64,000 bases of DNA from Mesorhizobium terrae. Lineage in GTDB: Bacteria; Pseudomonadota; Alphaproteobacteria; Rhizobiales; Rhizobiaceae. The stretch lies in the NCBI RefSeq assembly GCF_008727715.1, contig NZ_CP044218.1:992001-1056000 (forward strand), in the 5' to 3' direction. A program made the translations under genes and the position numbers. Positions 1 to 8,312 of this stretch are shown here, piece by piece. Numbering within the stretch: position 1 is the first letter of the stretch; the number at the start of each line of letters is the position of its first letter. The notes beneath the pieces are model-generated. The model was not told the DNA's origin and did not search any database. It saw only the letters and a program-made list of their open reading frames with translations.

Positions 1-1040
1 TTCGGCACGCTCGATTGAAGCAGGGTAGCGAAAACCGGCGACAGCGGACCGGCGGCGACACCCAGCATGGCACCCGAAGCGACAAGGATCGGCACCGACC
101 GGCCCAACAAGAGCAAGGCGACGCCAATGGCGAGCCCGGCGAAAGCGGCGGTGAAGACACCGCGCAGCGACGGCGCCCGTTCGGCAAAAGCGAGCGTCAG
201 ATTGGCGACGATGGCGCCGACCGAGGCCGCGGCGAGGAACATGCCAAGCAGCGCCGCCGAACGGCCTTCGGTCCGCAGGATCGCCGGCAGCGCGATCGCC
301 TCCAGAGCGACGAAGATGCTGGTGCCGACACCGGCCAATATCAACGCCGCGCGCAGCACCGGCTGGCCGAAGATGAAACCGAGCCCGGCCTTCATCTGGT
401 CGAATGTCGTTCCGGCGGCGCGGCGCAGGCGAAAGCGTGGCAGGCTTGCCGCCACGAGCACCGCCGCCAGCAGGTTGATGGCGGCGACGATCCACAACAG
501 GGCCGTCGTAGAGACGGCAGCGACCAGGAAAGCGGCGACCGCGGGCCCGGCGACGGCGGCGCTGTTGTCGATCAGGTCATCGATGGCATTGGCACGGATC
601 AACGGCATGCGCGCCAGCCTGGCGATTTCAGGCACACGCGCTTCGATGGCGATGCCGCCCGGCCCGTCGAGCACGGCGCCTAAAAAGGTCAGGGTCGCCA
701 GCACGCCGATGGTGAGCATGTCGGCATCGTAAGCAGCCGCCGCGGCAACGGACGCCGCCGCCCCCATGGTCACCGAGGCAATCGCCATGCGGCGAATGCC
801 GACCCGTTCCGCAACTATGCCGCCGAAGGCGGTGCCGACGATGGCAGGCAACAGCGCCAGTGCGGCGACGATGCCCATCCAGCCGGCACTGCCCGTCAGG
901 TCGTAGACCAGCCAGGGATAGACGACGGCGCCGATCGCATTGGCGAAATTAACGGTGACACTGGCAAGCTGCAGCCCGGTAAAAGGCCAACGGCTGCGGG
1001 CCTGACGAAGCGTCTTTACCGGTTGCTGCTCAACCGTCAT
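1..1040 (-). CDS. MFS exporter, C-terminus cut by window edge
   Basis: Translating the minus strand from the ATG at 1040 gives an unbroken frame to base 1, about 346 residues, with no stop. It begins MTVEQQPVKTLRQARSR and has hydrophobic segments arranged like the first ten or so helices of a major facilitator. A loop rich in Gly, Ala and Arg after helix 2 (FGGIVAERVGIRRM) matches MFS motif A. The overall look is that of the EntS-like MFS_3 exporters, but the substrate cannot be read. It lies 9 bp downstream of a small broken ORF and follows tetR on the same strand, so it is probably part of the TetR-controlled operon. The start has only a weak ribosome site. Confidence 0.8.
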   Translation of the reverse strand, partial: MTVEQQPVKTLRQARSRWPFTGLQLASVTVNFANAIGAVVYPWLVYDLTGSAGWMGIVAALALLPAIVGTAFGGIVAERVGIRRMAIASVTMGAAASVAAAAAYDADMLTIGVLATLTFLGAVLDGPGGIAIEARVPEIARLARMPLIRANAIDDLIDNSAAVAGPAVAAFLVAAVSTTALLWIVAAINLLAAVLVAASLPRFRLRRAAGTTFDQMKAGLGFIFGQPVLRAALILAGVGTSIFVALEAIALPAILRTEGRSAALLGMFLAAASVGAIVANLTLAFAERAPSLRGVFTAAFAGLAIGVALLLLGRSVPILVASGAMLGVAAGPLSPVFATLLQSSVP

Positions 1041-1049
1041 GACGGATCG

Positions 1050-1260
1050 TCATTTTTCCAAACGCCGCAATGCCGCCGGGCTACCCGCACCAGCCTTCGG
1101 CGCTTTCTCCGGCACGAGATAGAGCAGCCAGATGAACCAGGAGAGGTAGATATATTCCCAGGCGCTGGCCTGGCCGTTGTAGGCGGCGATCGCGTCGGGA
1201 AATTTATAGATGCCAATGAGGCCCAAAAAAGCCGAGCCACCAGCGTTTCTGCATCTGCAT
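1050..1260 (-). pseudogene. small membrane protein, frameshifted at a T6 run
   Basis: An ATG at 1260 with a good ribosome site (GATAAGG) opens a frame reading MQMQKRWWLGFF and then stops shortly after. Moving one base at the run of six T on the minus strand (A run 1225-1230 on plus) restores a coherent 69-residue protein that continues GLIGIYKFPDAIAAY, carries a Trp/Tyr-rich membrane segment, and ends at 1050. The length of 211 bp is one base more than a multiple of three, so a single extra base in the homopolymer explains the break. It sits between tetR and the MFS gene on the same strand. It could be a true pseudogene, a phase-variable gene or a sequencing error. I do not recognise a function. 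Confidence 0.6.
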
Positions 1261-1324
1261 CGCCTTATCTTTCCAAGGTCGCGGTCGCGGCTGAGGGAAA
1301 GGCCCTCACAACCGACGAGGCCGT

Positions 1325-1939
1325 TCAGGCGGTCGCCGGCGCAGCACCCGGCCGCAGGAAGCGCGTGATGAGAAGCCGCAGCATCGGCCGCTGCTCCAGC
1401 GGGCTGAAGCCAGGGTCGACGGCGACGCGGCTGAAAATGCCGTCGACCAGCGCCGCGATCCAGCGCGCGCTGTCGGCCGGATCCAGCGTCGGATCGACAA
1501 GGCCGCGCGCGGCGGCATTGCGCAACAGCGTGTTCAGAGCCGTTTGCAGTTCAGTGTCGGTTTTGGCGACGAGGTTGCCGATCTCCTCGTCACGAATGGC
1601 CTCGGCGGCGATTTCGAGCGCGAGCTTGAGGTAGGTCGGATCCGATGCCAGTTCGAGCACGATGTCCATGAAATCGAGCAACTCGGCAAAGAGGTCCGAA
1701 GAGGGATTGATGCCCTCGAAGTAGTCGGCGGTCTGGCGCCGTTCCTCCTCGACGATAGCGGCGATGATCGACTGCTTGGTCGGGAAATAGTGGAAGAGAT
1801 TGCCCGGGCTCATGCCGGCTTCGGCGCAAATCTCGGCCGTAGAGGTGCGATGGAAGCCCTTGCGCGCGAAACAAGCGACCGCAGCCTCAAGAATCTGCCG
1901 ACGTTTTGCTTCGTGCTTCTCGGGGTCGACCTTGCGCAT
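1325..1939 (-). CDS. TetR/AcrR family repressor of the efflux locus
   Basis: This 204-residue protein has the TetR layout. The N-terminal helix-turn-helix spans about residues 12-55 (TSTAEICAEAGMSPGNLFHYF is the recognition region) and is followed by an all-helical ligand domain resembling BetI-type C-terminal domains. It is transcribed away from the RND adaptor and permease genes. The shared 183-bp gap carries two identical 24-bp palindromes, one over the -10 element of each promoter. The likely role is autorepression plus repression of the pump, relieved by a toxic ligand. The same transcript probably continues into the broken small ORF and the MFS gene. The inducer is unknown. Confidence 0.88.
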   Translation of the reverse strand: MRKVDPEKHEAKRRQILEAAVACFARKGFHRTSTAEICAEAGMSPGNLFHYFPTKQSIIAAIVEEERRQTADYFEGINPSSDLFAELLDFMDIVLELASDPTYLKLALEIAAEAIRDEEIGNLVAKTDTELQTALNTLLRNAAARGLVDPTLDPADSARWIAALVDGIFSRVAVDPGFSPLEQRPMLRLLITRFLRPGAAPATA

Positions 1940-1963
1940 GCTTGCCTCAATTCCGCCGCCGTT

Positions 1964-2009
1964 TTATTAGATTAGTCAGTCTAATAAATTCCGTATGACG
2001 ACGTGTCAA
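1964..2009 (-). promoter_or_regulatory. tetR promoter with TetR operator
   Basis: Reading leftward, TTGACA at 2009-2004 is followed after 17 bases by TATTAG at 1986-1981, a plausible sigma-70 promoter for tetR. The palindrome TTATTAGA-N8-TCTAATAA (1964-1987) covers the -10 element. Its arms are identical to those of the second copy at 2056-2079. Assignment of the palindrome to TetR is inference from position. Confidence 0.7.
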
Positions 2010-2035
2010 CGCAAAAAAGCCAGTTATTGCATGGC

Positions 2036-2079
2036 TTGACACGCTCTCCGGTGATTTATTAGATCGACTAGTCTAATAA
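2036..2079 (+). promoter_or_regulatory. RND operon promoter with TetR operator
   Basis: TTGACA at 2036-2041, a 17-base spacer and TTAGAT at 2059-2064 form a near-consensus promoter facing the adaptor gene. The palindrome TTATTAGA-N8-TCTAATAA (2056-2079) overlaps the -10 element, so a bound repressor would block RNA polymerase. The arms match the operator at 1964-1987 exactly, while the 8-bp centres differ. Confidence 0.72.
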
Positions 2080-2122
2080 TGAAGACGTGGCGACTTCGCC
2101 CCAGACATAGGCAGCAACATCC

Positions 2123-3292
2123 ATGCGTGACGTCCCTCACTTCGTTCGGGCAGCCGCGGCCTCGTTTTCCCTTCTGCTGGCGGGCACAAGCCCGCTGCTG
2201 GCCGACGGCGCTTCCGCAGCCGCGTCGGCACAGCCGACATTGTCGCAGCGCACCGTTTCGACCCTGATCGCCGAGCGGCAGCCGGCCGAATGGACGCTGA
2301 CCTTCACCGGTGTCCTGGTGGCCCGCGACGAGATTGCGGTCGGCACAGCGCAACAGGACCAGCGCATCGCCTCCGTGGAGGTCGAGGTCGGCCAGCGGGT
2401 TACCGCCGGCCAGGTGCTGGTCAGGCTGGAAACGGCGATGCTGGAAAACAAGTTGCGCGAGGCGGAAGGCCGCGTCGCCCGCAGCAAGGCGTCACTCGCC
2501 CAGCAGGAAGCAACCCTGGCACAGGCGCGGGCGGCGCTCGATCGTGCGGAGCGGCTGAAGCTGAGCCGTATCATTTCCGAACAGACCTATGAGGAGCGCA
2601 CCTCCACCGTGGCCGTTGCAACGCAGGGCGTGGCCGTGCAGCGCGCCGAAAACGCCGAAGCGGAAGCGCAGCGCGCAGAAGCGACGCGGCAGTTGGAACG
2701 CGCCATCATTCGCGCGTCGGCAGACGGCGTGGTCTCGGAACGGCAGGCGCGCGCCGGCGCACAGGCCGGCGCCGAGCCGCTGGTGCGCATCATCCGCGAC
2801 GGGTTGGTGGAGTTCGCCGCGGAAATCCCGGAAGCAGACCTGCCGTCGCTGGCGGTCGGCCAACCGGTCAAGATCAGGCTGGCCGGACGGACAAGCGAGA
2901 TCGGCGGCACCGTGCGCGTTGTGGCGCCGAAGATCGATCGCGAAACCCGGCTCGGCGCGGCGCAGATCGCGCTCGACACCAACGAACCGCTGTTCGCCGG
3001 CGCTTTTGGCAGGGCCGAAGTGGTGTTTGCCAAGCGCGAAGCCATCGTCGTCGCCGACAGCGCGCTGGTCTATGGGCGCGGTACCGACGATTCCGCTGTT
3101 TTCGTTGTCGAAAGCGGCCGCGTGCAACGACGCCCGGTCGAGACCGGCTTGCGCAAGAGTGGCAAGGTTGAAATCCGGACCGGGCTTGAACCAGGTGAGC
3201 GCATCGTCGCCAAGGCAGGGGCCGCCCTGCGCGAAGGCGACGCCGTCACCGTCGTCGACCTGGTGCCGGCCGCCGGGAGCGTGAAGCGATGA
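2123..3292 (+). CDS. RND efflux periplasmic adaptor subunit
   Basis: This 389-residue protein has an N-terminal signal sequence (about residues 1-27) and the membrane-fusion-protein order of lipoyl half-motif, helical hairpin rich in Ala/Glu/Arg (about 105-190), second lipoyl half, beta-barrel and membrane-proximal domain. The family bridges an inner-membrane RND pump and an outer-membrane channel. Its stop overlaps the start of the permease gene (ATGA at 3289-3292), so the two are translationally coupled. No TolC-type channel gene follows, so a channel encoded elsewhere must be used. There is no lipobox, so it is probably not lipid-anchored. The substrate is not evident. Confidence 0.92.
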   Translation: MRDVPHFVRAAAASFSLLLAGTSPLLADGASAAASAQPTLSQRTVSTLIAERQPAEWTLTFTGVLVARDEIAVGTAQQDQRIASVEVEVGQRVTAGQVLVRLETAMLENKLREAEGRVARSKASLAQQEATLAQARAALDRAERLKLSRIISEQTYEERTSTVAVATQGVAVQRAENAEAEAQRAEATRQLERAIIRASADGVVSERQARAGAQAGAEPLVRIIRDGLVEFAAEIPEADLPSLAVGQPVKIRLAGRTSEIGGTVRVVAPKIDRETRLGAAQIALDTNEPLFAGAFGRAEVVFAKREAIVVADSALVYGRGTDDSAVFVVESGRVQRRPVETGLRKSGKVEIRTGLEPGERIVAKAGAALREGDAVTVVDLVPAAGSVKR

Positions 3293-6200
3293 CCCGCAAC
3301 ATTTCCGCCTGGGCGATCCGCAAGCCGATCCCTACCATCGTCCTGTTTGTCGTCCTGACCTTTGCTGGCATGGCCGCGTTCATGCGGCTGCCGATCAACG
3401 CCAACCCGAATGTCTCCTTCCCGATCGTGACGGTGACGGTGACGCAAGCCAGCGCCGCGCCCGCCGAACTGGAAACGCAGGTGACGCGCCGCGTCGAGGG
3501 TGCGGCCTCCGGCCTTCCCGGCGTCAATCATATCCGTTCGACGATCAGCACCGGCGTCTCGACGACAACGGTCGAGTTCAAGATCGGCACCGATCCCGAC
3601 CGCGCCACCACCGACGTTCGCGAGGCGGTCACGCAGATCCGCTCGGATCTGCCGCAATCGATCCAGGAACCGGTGATCTCGCGCGTCGATGTCGACGGCA
3701 GCGCCATCCTCTATTACACGATCAGGGCACCGCGCCTGTCGCCCGTCGAGCTGTCGTGGTTCGTCGACGATACCGTCAATCGCGAACTGCTCGCGGTCCC
3801 GGGCGTGCAGAAGGTGCAGCGGCTTGGCGGCGTCAACCGCGAAATCCGCGTGTCGCTCGATCCGGACAAGCTGCTGGCCCTCGGCGTCACCGCCGACCAG
3901 GTCAATTCGACCTTGCGCGACATGAACGCCAACATTCCCGGCGGACGTGGCACGATTGGCGGGCGAGAGCAGGCGATCCGGGCGCTGGGCAGCGTCAAGA
4001 CCGTCGAGGAACTGTCGCAGCTTTCCGTCCCCCTGCCCGGCAATCGCTGGGTGCGACTGGCAGACATCGCCACCGTAGCCGACACTTCGGCCGAGCCGCG
4101 CAGCTTCGCCCGGCTGGACGGCGAACAAGTAGTCGGCTTTTCGGTTTCACGCGCCAAGGGCTACAGCGACACCACCGTCGCCGAGGCCGCGAAAGGGCGT
4201 ATCGCCGAGATTCAGGCGCGCACCCCCGACATCGAGATGAAGGAAATGATCTCGACGGTGCAATATACGATGGAAAGTTATGACGCCGCCTCGACCGCTC
4301 TGGTCGAGGGCGCGATCCTGACCGTCGTCGTGGTGTTCCTGTTCCTGCGCAATTGGCGCGCGACGCTGATCTCGGCGCTGGCGATGCCGCTTTCCATCCT
4401 GCCGACCTTTGCCATCATGGCGCTGCTCGGCTTCACGCTGAACTCGATCAGCCTGCTGGCCCTGACGCTGGTCATCGGCATCCTGGTGGACGACGCCATC
4501 GTCGAGATCGAGAACATCGAACGCCACATCCATATGGGCAAGCGGCCCTATATCGCTTCGATCGAGGCGGCCGATGCGATCGGCCTGGCGGTGGTCGCCA
4601 CCACGCTCACCATCGTTGCTGTTTTCGCGCCCGTCAGTTTCATCGGTGGTGCGGTCGGTCAGTATTTCAAGCAATTCGGCCTGACGGTCGCTATCGCCGT
4701 GCTGTTCTCGCTGCTCGTTGCCCGCTTGCTGACACCGTTGATGGCCGCCTACCTGATGCAGCCGGCGGCGCACCCCACCCACGCCGACGCTGCGCCGTCC
4801 ACCTTTTCCGCAGGCTATCTCAAGCTGCTCGGCTGGACGCTCGACCATCGCAAGACCGCTCTGGGCATCGTCGCGGTGATCTTCGCCGGCTCCCTTGGGC
4901 TTTTGACCCTTTTGCCGACCGGCTTCCTGCCAACCAGCGACGGCAATCTCTCGCAGGTCAAAGTGACCCTGCCGCCCGGAACCAGGCTGCCCGAGACGGA
5001 GAGCGTGACCGATGGCATCGTCAAGCAACTCATGACACGACCCGAGGTAGAGGCCGTTCTCGCCACCTCGGAAAGCGTCAACGAGGCAAACCTGCTCATC
5101 CGGCTGACACCGCGCAGCGAACGCAAGCTTAACCGCAAATCGTTCGAGATGGAGGTGCGGCCGATCTTGGCCGCGACACCCGACATCCAATTCACCTTCC
5201 TGTCCGACGGCGGCGGCAAGGAGGTCTCGATCTATCTCGTCGGCGAGGACGCGGTGCAACTTTCCGACGCGGCGCGGAAACTGGAAATGGAGATGCGCGG
5301 GCTGCCGCAATTGGCGAACGTGCTGTCCACCGAGCCCCCGCTCGCGCCGGAGCTGATAGTAAAACCCCGCCCCGACGAAGCCGCCCGTCTGGGCGTCTCC
5401 TCGGCAACGCTCGGCACCGTCGCCCGCATCGCCACATTGGGCGAGACCGACGCCAATTCGGCGCAGTTCAATCTCGGCAACCGCCAGGTGCCGATCCGCG
5501 TGATGCTGGACACATCGGCCAGGGCCGATCTGGAGACGCTGCGCAAGCTGCGCGTCAGCACGTCGAGAGGCAAGATGGTACCCTTGACCTCGGTTGCCGA
5601 CATCTCGTTCGGAGCCGAGGAAGGCCAGGCCGAAAGGCTGAATCGCAAGCGGCTGGTGGCCATCGAAGCCAATCTCAACGGCGTGACGCTGGGCACCGCG
5701 ATGGCCGCGATTGCCGAGCTGCCGGCCTACAAGCAATTACCGGCGGGCGTCACGCTGGCCGAATATGGCGACGCCGAATACATGGCCGAGATGTTCCGCA
5801 ACTTCGCGCTCGCTGTGCTGGGCGGCGTGCTGATGGTGGCGGCGGTGCTGATGCTCCTGTTCAAGGACTTCCTGCAGCCGGTGACCATCCTCATCGCGCT
5901 GCCGCTGTCGCTTGGCGGCGCGGCACTGGCATTGCTGCTGGCCGGTTCGGCGCTCGACCTGTCTTCGACCATCGGCATCCTGATGCTGATGGGCATCGTC
6001 GGCAAGAACTCGATCCTGCTAGTCGACTACGCGATCGAGGCGCGGCGCGAAGGCCTCGACCGACGCGCCGCCTTGTTGAAGGCCGGAACGACGCGGGCGC
6101 GGCCGATCATCATGACCACCATCGCCATGGTGGCCGGCATGGTGCCCGCCGCGATCGGCGTCGGTGCTGACGCCGGCTTCCGCGCCCCGATGGCGATCGC

Positions 6201-6387
6201 CGTCATCGGCGGCCTGATCACCTCGACGCTTCTGTCGCTCGTCTTCGTGCCGGTGATGTTCACCGTCATGGACGACCTGAAGAACTGGCTGGCCCGCAGG
6301 CTAAAGCCACTCACCTCGGTGACGGAAGCCGACCGGCTCCAGGGAGAACTGCTTGCTAGGCGGCAAGCCGAAATGCCGGGCTCTTAA
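3289..6387 (+). CDS. RND efflux permease (HAE1/AcrB superfamily)
   Basis: At 1032 residues this is full length for an AcrB/MdtB-type proton-driven exporter. It has one N-terminal membrane helix, a large periplasmic loop, a six-helix block, a second large loop and a final helix block. The proton-relay Asp pair is present in VDDAIVEIENI (Asp401, Asp402), and the partner Lys lies in GIVGKNSILLVDYA (Lys906). It acts in the inner membrane as a trimer with the adaptor encoded just upstream. Control is probably through the TetR operator at 2056-2079. The sequence looks closer to the multidrug branch than to the CusA metal branch, since Met-rich metal sites are absent. Confidence 0.93.
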   Translation: MTRNISAWAIRKPIPTIVLFVVLTFAGMAAFMRLPINANPNVSFPIVTVTVTQASAAPAELETQVTRRVEGAASGLPGVNHIRSTISTGVSTTTVEFKIGTDPDRATTDVREAVTQIRSDLPQSIQEPVISRVDVDGSAILYYTIRAPRLSPVELSWFVDDTVNRELLAVPGVQKVQRLGGVNREIRVSLDPDKLLALGVTADQVNSTLRDMNANIPGGRGTIGGREQAIRALGSVKTVEELSQLSVPLPGNRWVRLADIATVADTSAEPRSFARLDGEQVVGFSVSRAKGYSDTTVAEAAKGRIAEIQARTPDIEMKEMISTVQYTMESYDAASTALVEGAILTVVVVFLFLRNWRATLISALAMPLSILPTFAIMALLGFTLNSISLLALTLVIGILVDDAIVEIENIERHIHMGKRPYIASIEAADAIGLAVVATTLTIVAVFAPVSFIGGAVGQYFKQFGLTVAIAVLFSLLVARLLTPLMAAYLMQPAAHPTHADAAPSTFSAGYLKLLGWTLDHRKTALGIVAVIFAGSLGLLTLLPTGFLPTSDGNLSQVKVTLPPGTRLPETESVTDGIVKQLMTRPEVEAVLATSESVNEANLLIRLTPRSERKLNRKSFEMEVRPILAATPDIQFTFLSDGGGKEVSIYLVGEDAVQLSDAARKLEMEMRGLPQLANVLSTEPPLAPELIVKPRPDEAARLGVSSATLGTVARIATLGETDANSAQFNLGNRQVPIRVMLDTSARADLETLRKLRVSTSRGKMVPLTSVADISFGAEEGQAERLNRKRLVAIEANLNGVTLGTAMAAIAELPAYKQLPAGVTLAEYGDAEYMAEMFRNFALAVLGGVLMVAAVLMLLFKDFLQPVTILIALPLSLGGAALALLLAGSALDLSSTIGILMLMGIVGKNSILLVDYAIEARREGLDRRAALLKAGTTRARPIIMTTIAMVAGMVPAAIGVGADAGFRAPMAIAVIGGLITSTLLSLVFVPVMFTVMDDLKNWLARRLKPLTSVTEADRLQGELLARRQAEMPGS

Positions 6388-6419
6388 CCCCCAGCTGAGC
6401 CCGGTGGAGGCGCTGGGGG
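6388..6419. terminator. hairpin between convergent permease and ggt genes
   Basis: CCCCCAGC (6388-6395) pairs perfectly with GCTGGGGG (6412-6419) around a 16-base loop. It starts immediately after the permease stop and lies 3 bp from the ggt stop. There is no T-run, so it may be a bidirectional RNA end structure rather than a classical intrinsic terminator. Confidence 0.4.
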
Positions 6420-6422
6420 ACG

Positions 6423-8168
6423 TCAATACCCCAGCGCCTCGCCAGCCGTGGCGCGGCTGTCGATGGCGCCGTTGTAGCGTGCACCGCCACCCTTCCGGAT
6501 TTCGCCCAGGCTGCGCCCGCCGATCAGGATACCGGCAGCTTTGCCCCAAGTCTCGCCTTCCTCGGCGACATCCAGCTTGTAACCCATGCCGGCAAGCAGC
6601 TTCAGCGTATCCGGCGACAGGCCGTCCTGCTCGACATAGACCGTGTCCGGCAGCCACTGATGGTGGATGCGCGGCGCATCGATCGCCTCCTGGATGTTCA
6701 TGCCGTGGTCGATGACGTTGATAATGGCCTCGAGCGTGATAGTGATGATGCGCGAGCCGCCGGGACTGCCGATGACCATGAACGGCTTGCCGTCCTTGGC
6801 GATCACGGTCGGGCTCATCGAAGACAGCGGCGTCTTCTTCGGCTGGATGGCGTTCGCCTCGCCCTGAACCAACCCGTAGAGGTTGGGCACGCCGGGCTTC
6901 TGGGTGAAATCGTCCATCTCGTTGTTGAGCAGGATGCCGGTGCCGTCGGCCACCACGCCGGCACCGAAACTGCCGTTCAGCGTATAGGTGACCGCAACCG
7001 CGTTGCCGTCCTTGTCGATGATCGAATAGTGCGTGGTCTCCTTGCTCTCGCCGAACCCTTTCGGCATCAGGTCCTTGGAGACGCCCGCACGGAACGGATC
7101 GATCTTGGCGCGGATTTCGGCGGCATAGTTCTTGTCCAGCAGCTTCGATACCGGGTTCTGGACAAAGTCCGGGTCGCCCAACGCCGAATTGCGGTCGACA
7201 TAGGCGTAGCGCATCGCCTCGATCATCAGATGCGCGGTATCCGCCGATCCCGGGCCGAGATAGGAAAGCGGATAGCCCTCGAGAACGTTGAGGATCTCGC
7301 AGATGATGACGCCGCCCGAGCTTGGCGGCGGCGAGGAAACGATCTCGTAGCCACGGTAGTTGCAGGTCACCGGGGCGAGTTCGCGCACCTTGTACTGCTC
7401 GAAGTCGGCCTTGGCGAGGATGCCGCCCTTGCCGCTGCTGGCGGCGACGATGGCGTCGGCGATACCGCCCTTATAGAACGCGTCGGCGCCCTTGTCGGAA
7501 ATAGTCGAAAGGGTCGCGGCGAGGTTCGGCTGGACCAGCTTTTCGCCGACACCGAACGGCTTGCCGTCCGGTTTCAGGAAGATGGCGGCCGCGGCCGGGT
7601 CCTTGGCCAGCCTTTCCGCGCCACCGGCGAGCGAGGCGGCATCGCCCTGTTCAAGCGTGAAACCGTCACCGGCCAGGCGAATTGCCGGCGCCATCAGGTC
7701 CGCGCGCTGCAAGGTTCCGTATTTCTCGCGTGCATATTCGAAACCGGCAACCGAACCCGGCACGCCGACCGCCAGATAACCGTCGAGGCTGGCGCCCTTG
7801 ACCGGGTTGCCGTCCTTGTCGAGATACATGGTCTTGGTGGCGGCAAGCGGCGCGCGCTCGCGGAAATCGAGGAAGGTCGTCTTGCCGTCCTTGAAACGAA
7901 TGGTCATGAAGCCGCCGCCGCCGATATTGCCCGCGGTCGGATAGGTAACGGCCAGTGCGTAGCCGACGGCAACCGCGGCATCGACGGCGTTGCCGCCTTT
8001 CTTCAGAACGTCCACGCCGGCCTGGGTGGCCAGGCGTTGCGCCGTGACGACCATGCCGTTTTCGCCCTTCGCCGGCTCCGGCGACGCAGCTATCGCCGGC
8101 GCTATCGGCGCGCAGGCAAGCGCAAGAACAAGGTTGACGGAAATCAGCGCGTGGCGGATTCGTTGCAT
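6423..8168 (-). CDS. ggt: gamma-glutamyltransferase
   Basis: This secreted enzyme cleaves gamma-glutamyl bonds, as in glutathione, and can transfer the glutamyl group. The chosen ATG at 8168 has the ribosome site GGAGAA and gives 581 residues with a signal peptide ending near APAIAAS; a longer reading from 8258 has no such support. The proenzyme autocleaves before the nucleophile Thr. Here TTHYSIIDKDG places it at Thr378. Other family signatures visible are NNEMDDF and GSPGGSRIIT near the small-subunit active site. The next two genes leftward-encoded here, a dipeptidase and a D-amino-acid dehydrogenase, could act on its peptide products. Confidence 0.93.
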   Translation of the reverse strand: MQRIRHALISVNLVLALACAPIAPAIAASPEPAKGENGMVVTAQRLATQAGVDVLKKGGNAVDAAVAVGYALAVTYPTAGNIGGGGFMTIRFKDGKTTFLDFRERAPLAATKTMYLDKDGNPVKGASLDGYLAVGVPGSVAGFEYAREKYGTLQRADLMAPAIRLAGDGFTLEQGDAASLAGGAERLAKDPAAAAIFLKPDGKPFGVGEKLVQPNLAATLSTISDKGADAFYKGGIADAIVAASSGKGGILAKADFEQYKVRELAPVTCNYRGYEIVSSPPPSSGGVIICEILNVLEGYPLSYLGPGSADTAHLMIEAMRYAYVDRNSALGDPDFVQNPVSKLLDKNYAAEIRAKIDPFRAGVSKDLMPKGFGESKETTHYSIIDKDGNAVAVTYTLNGSFGAGVVADGTGILLNNEMDDFTQKPGVPNLYGLVQGEANAIQPKKTPLSSMSPTVIAKDGKPFMVIGSPGGSRIITITLEAIINVIDHGMNIQEAIDAPRIHHQWLPDTVYVEQDGLSPDTLKLLAGMGYKLDVAEEGETWGKAAGILIGGRSLGEIRKGGGARYNGAIDSRATAGEALGY

Positions 8169-8312
8169 GACCGTTCTCCAGAGATCCCCCGCCCCAGAGT
8201 GGTGATTCACGACGGGGCCAATGACTCGCCTCAAAACCGCTGCGATGCAAGGCGCCATATTCGGGAAATAATCGGCACAACGATCAGGCGTTTGCGGCGA
8301 AAGCCGTGAACC

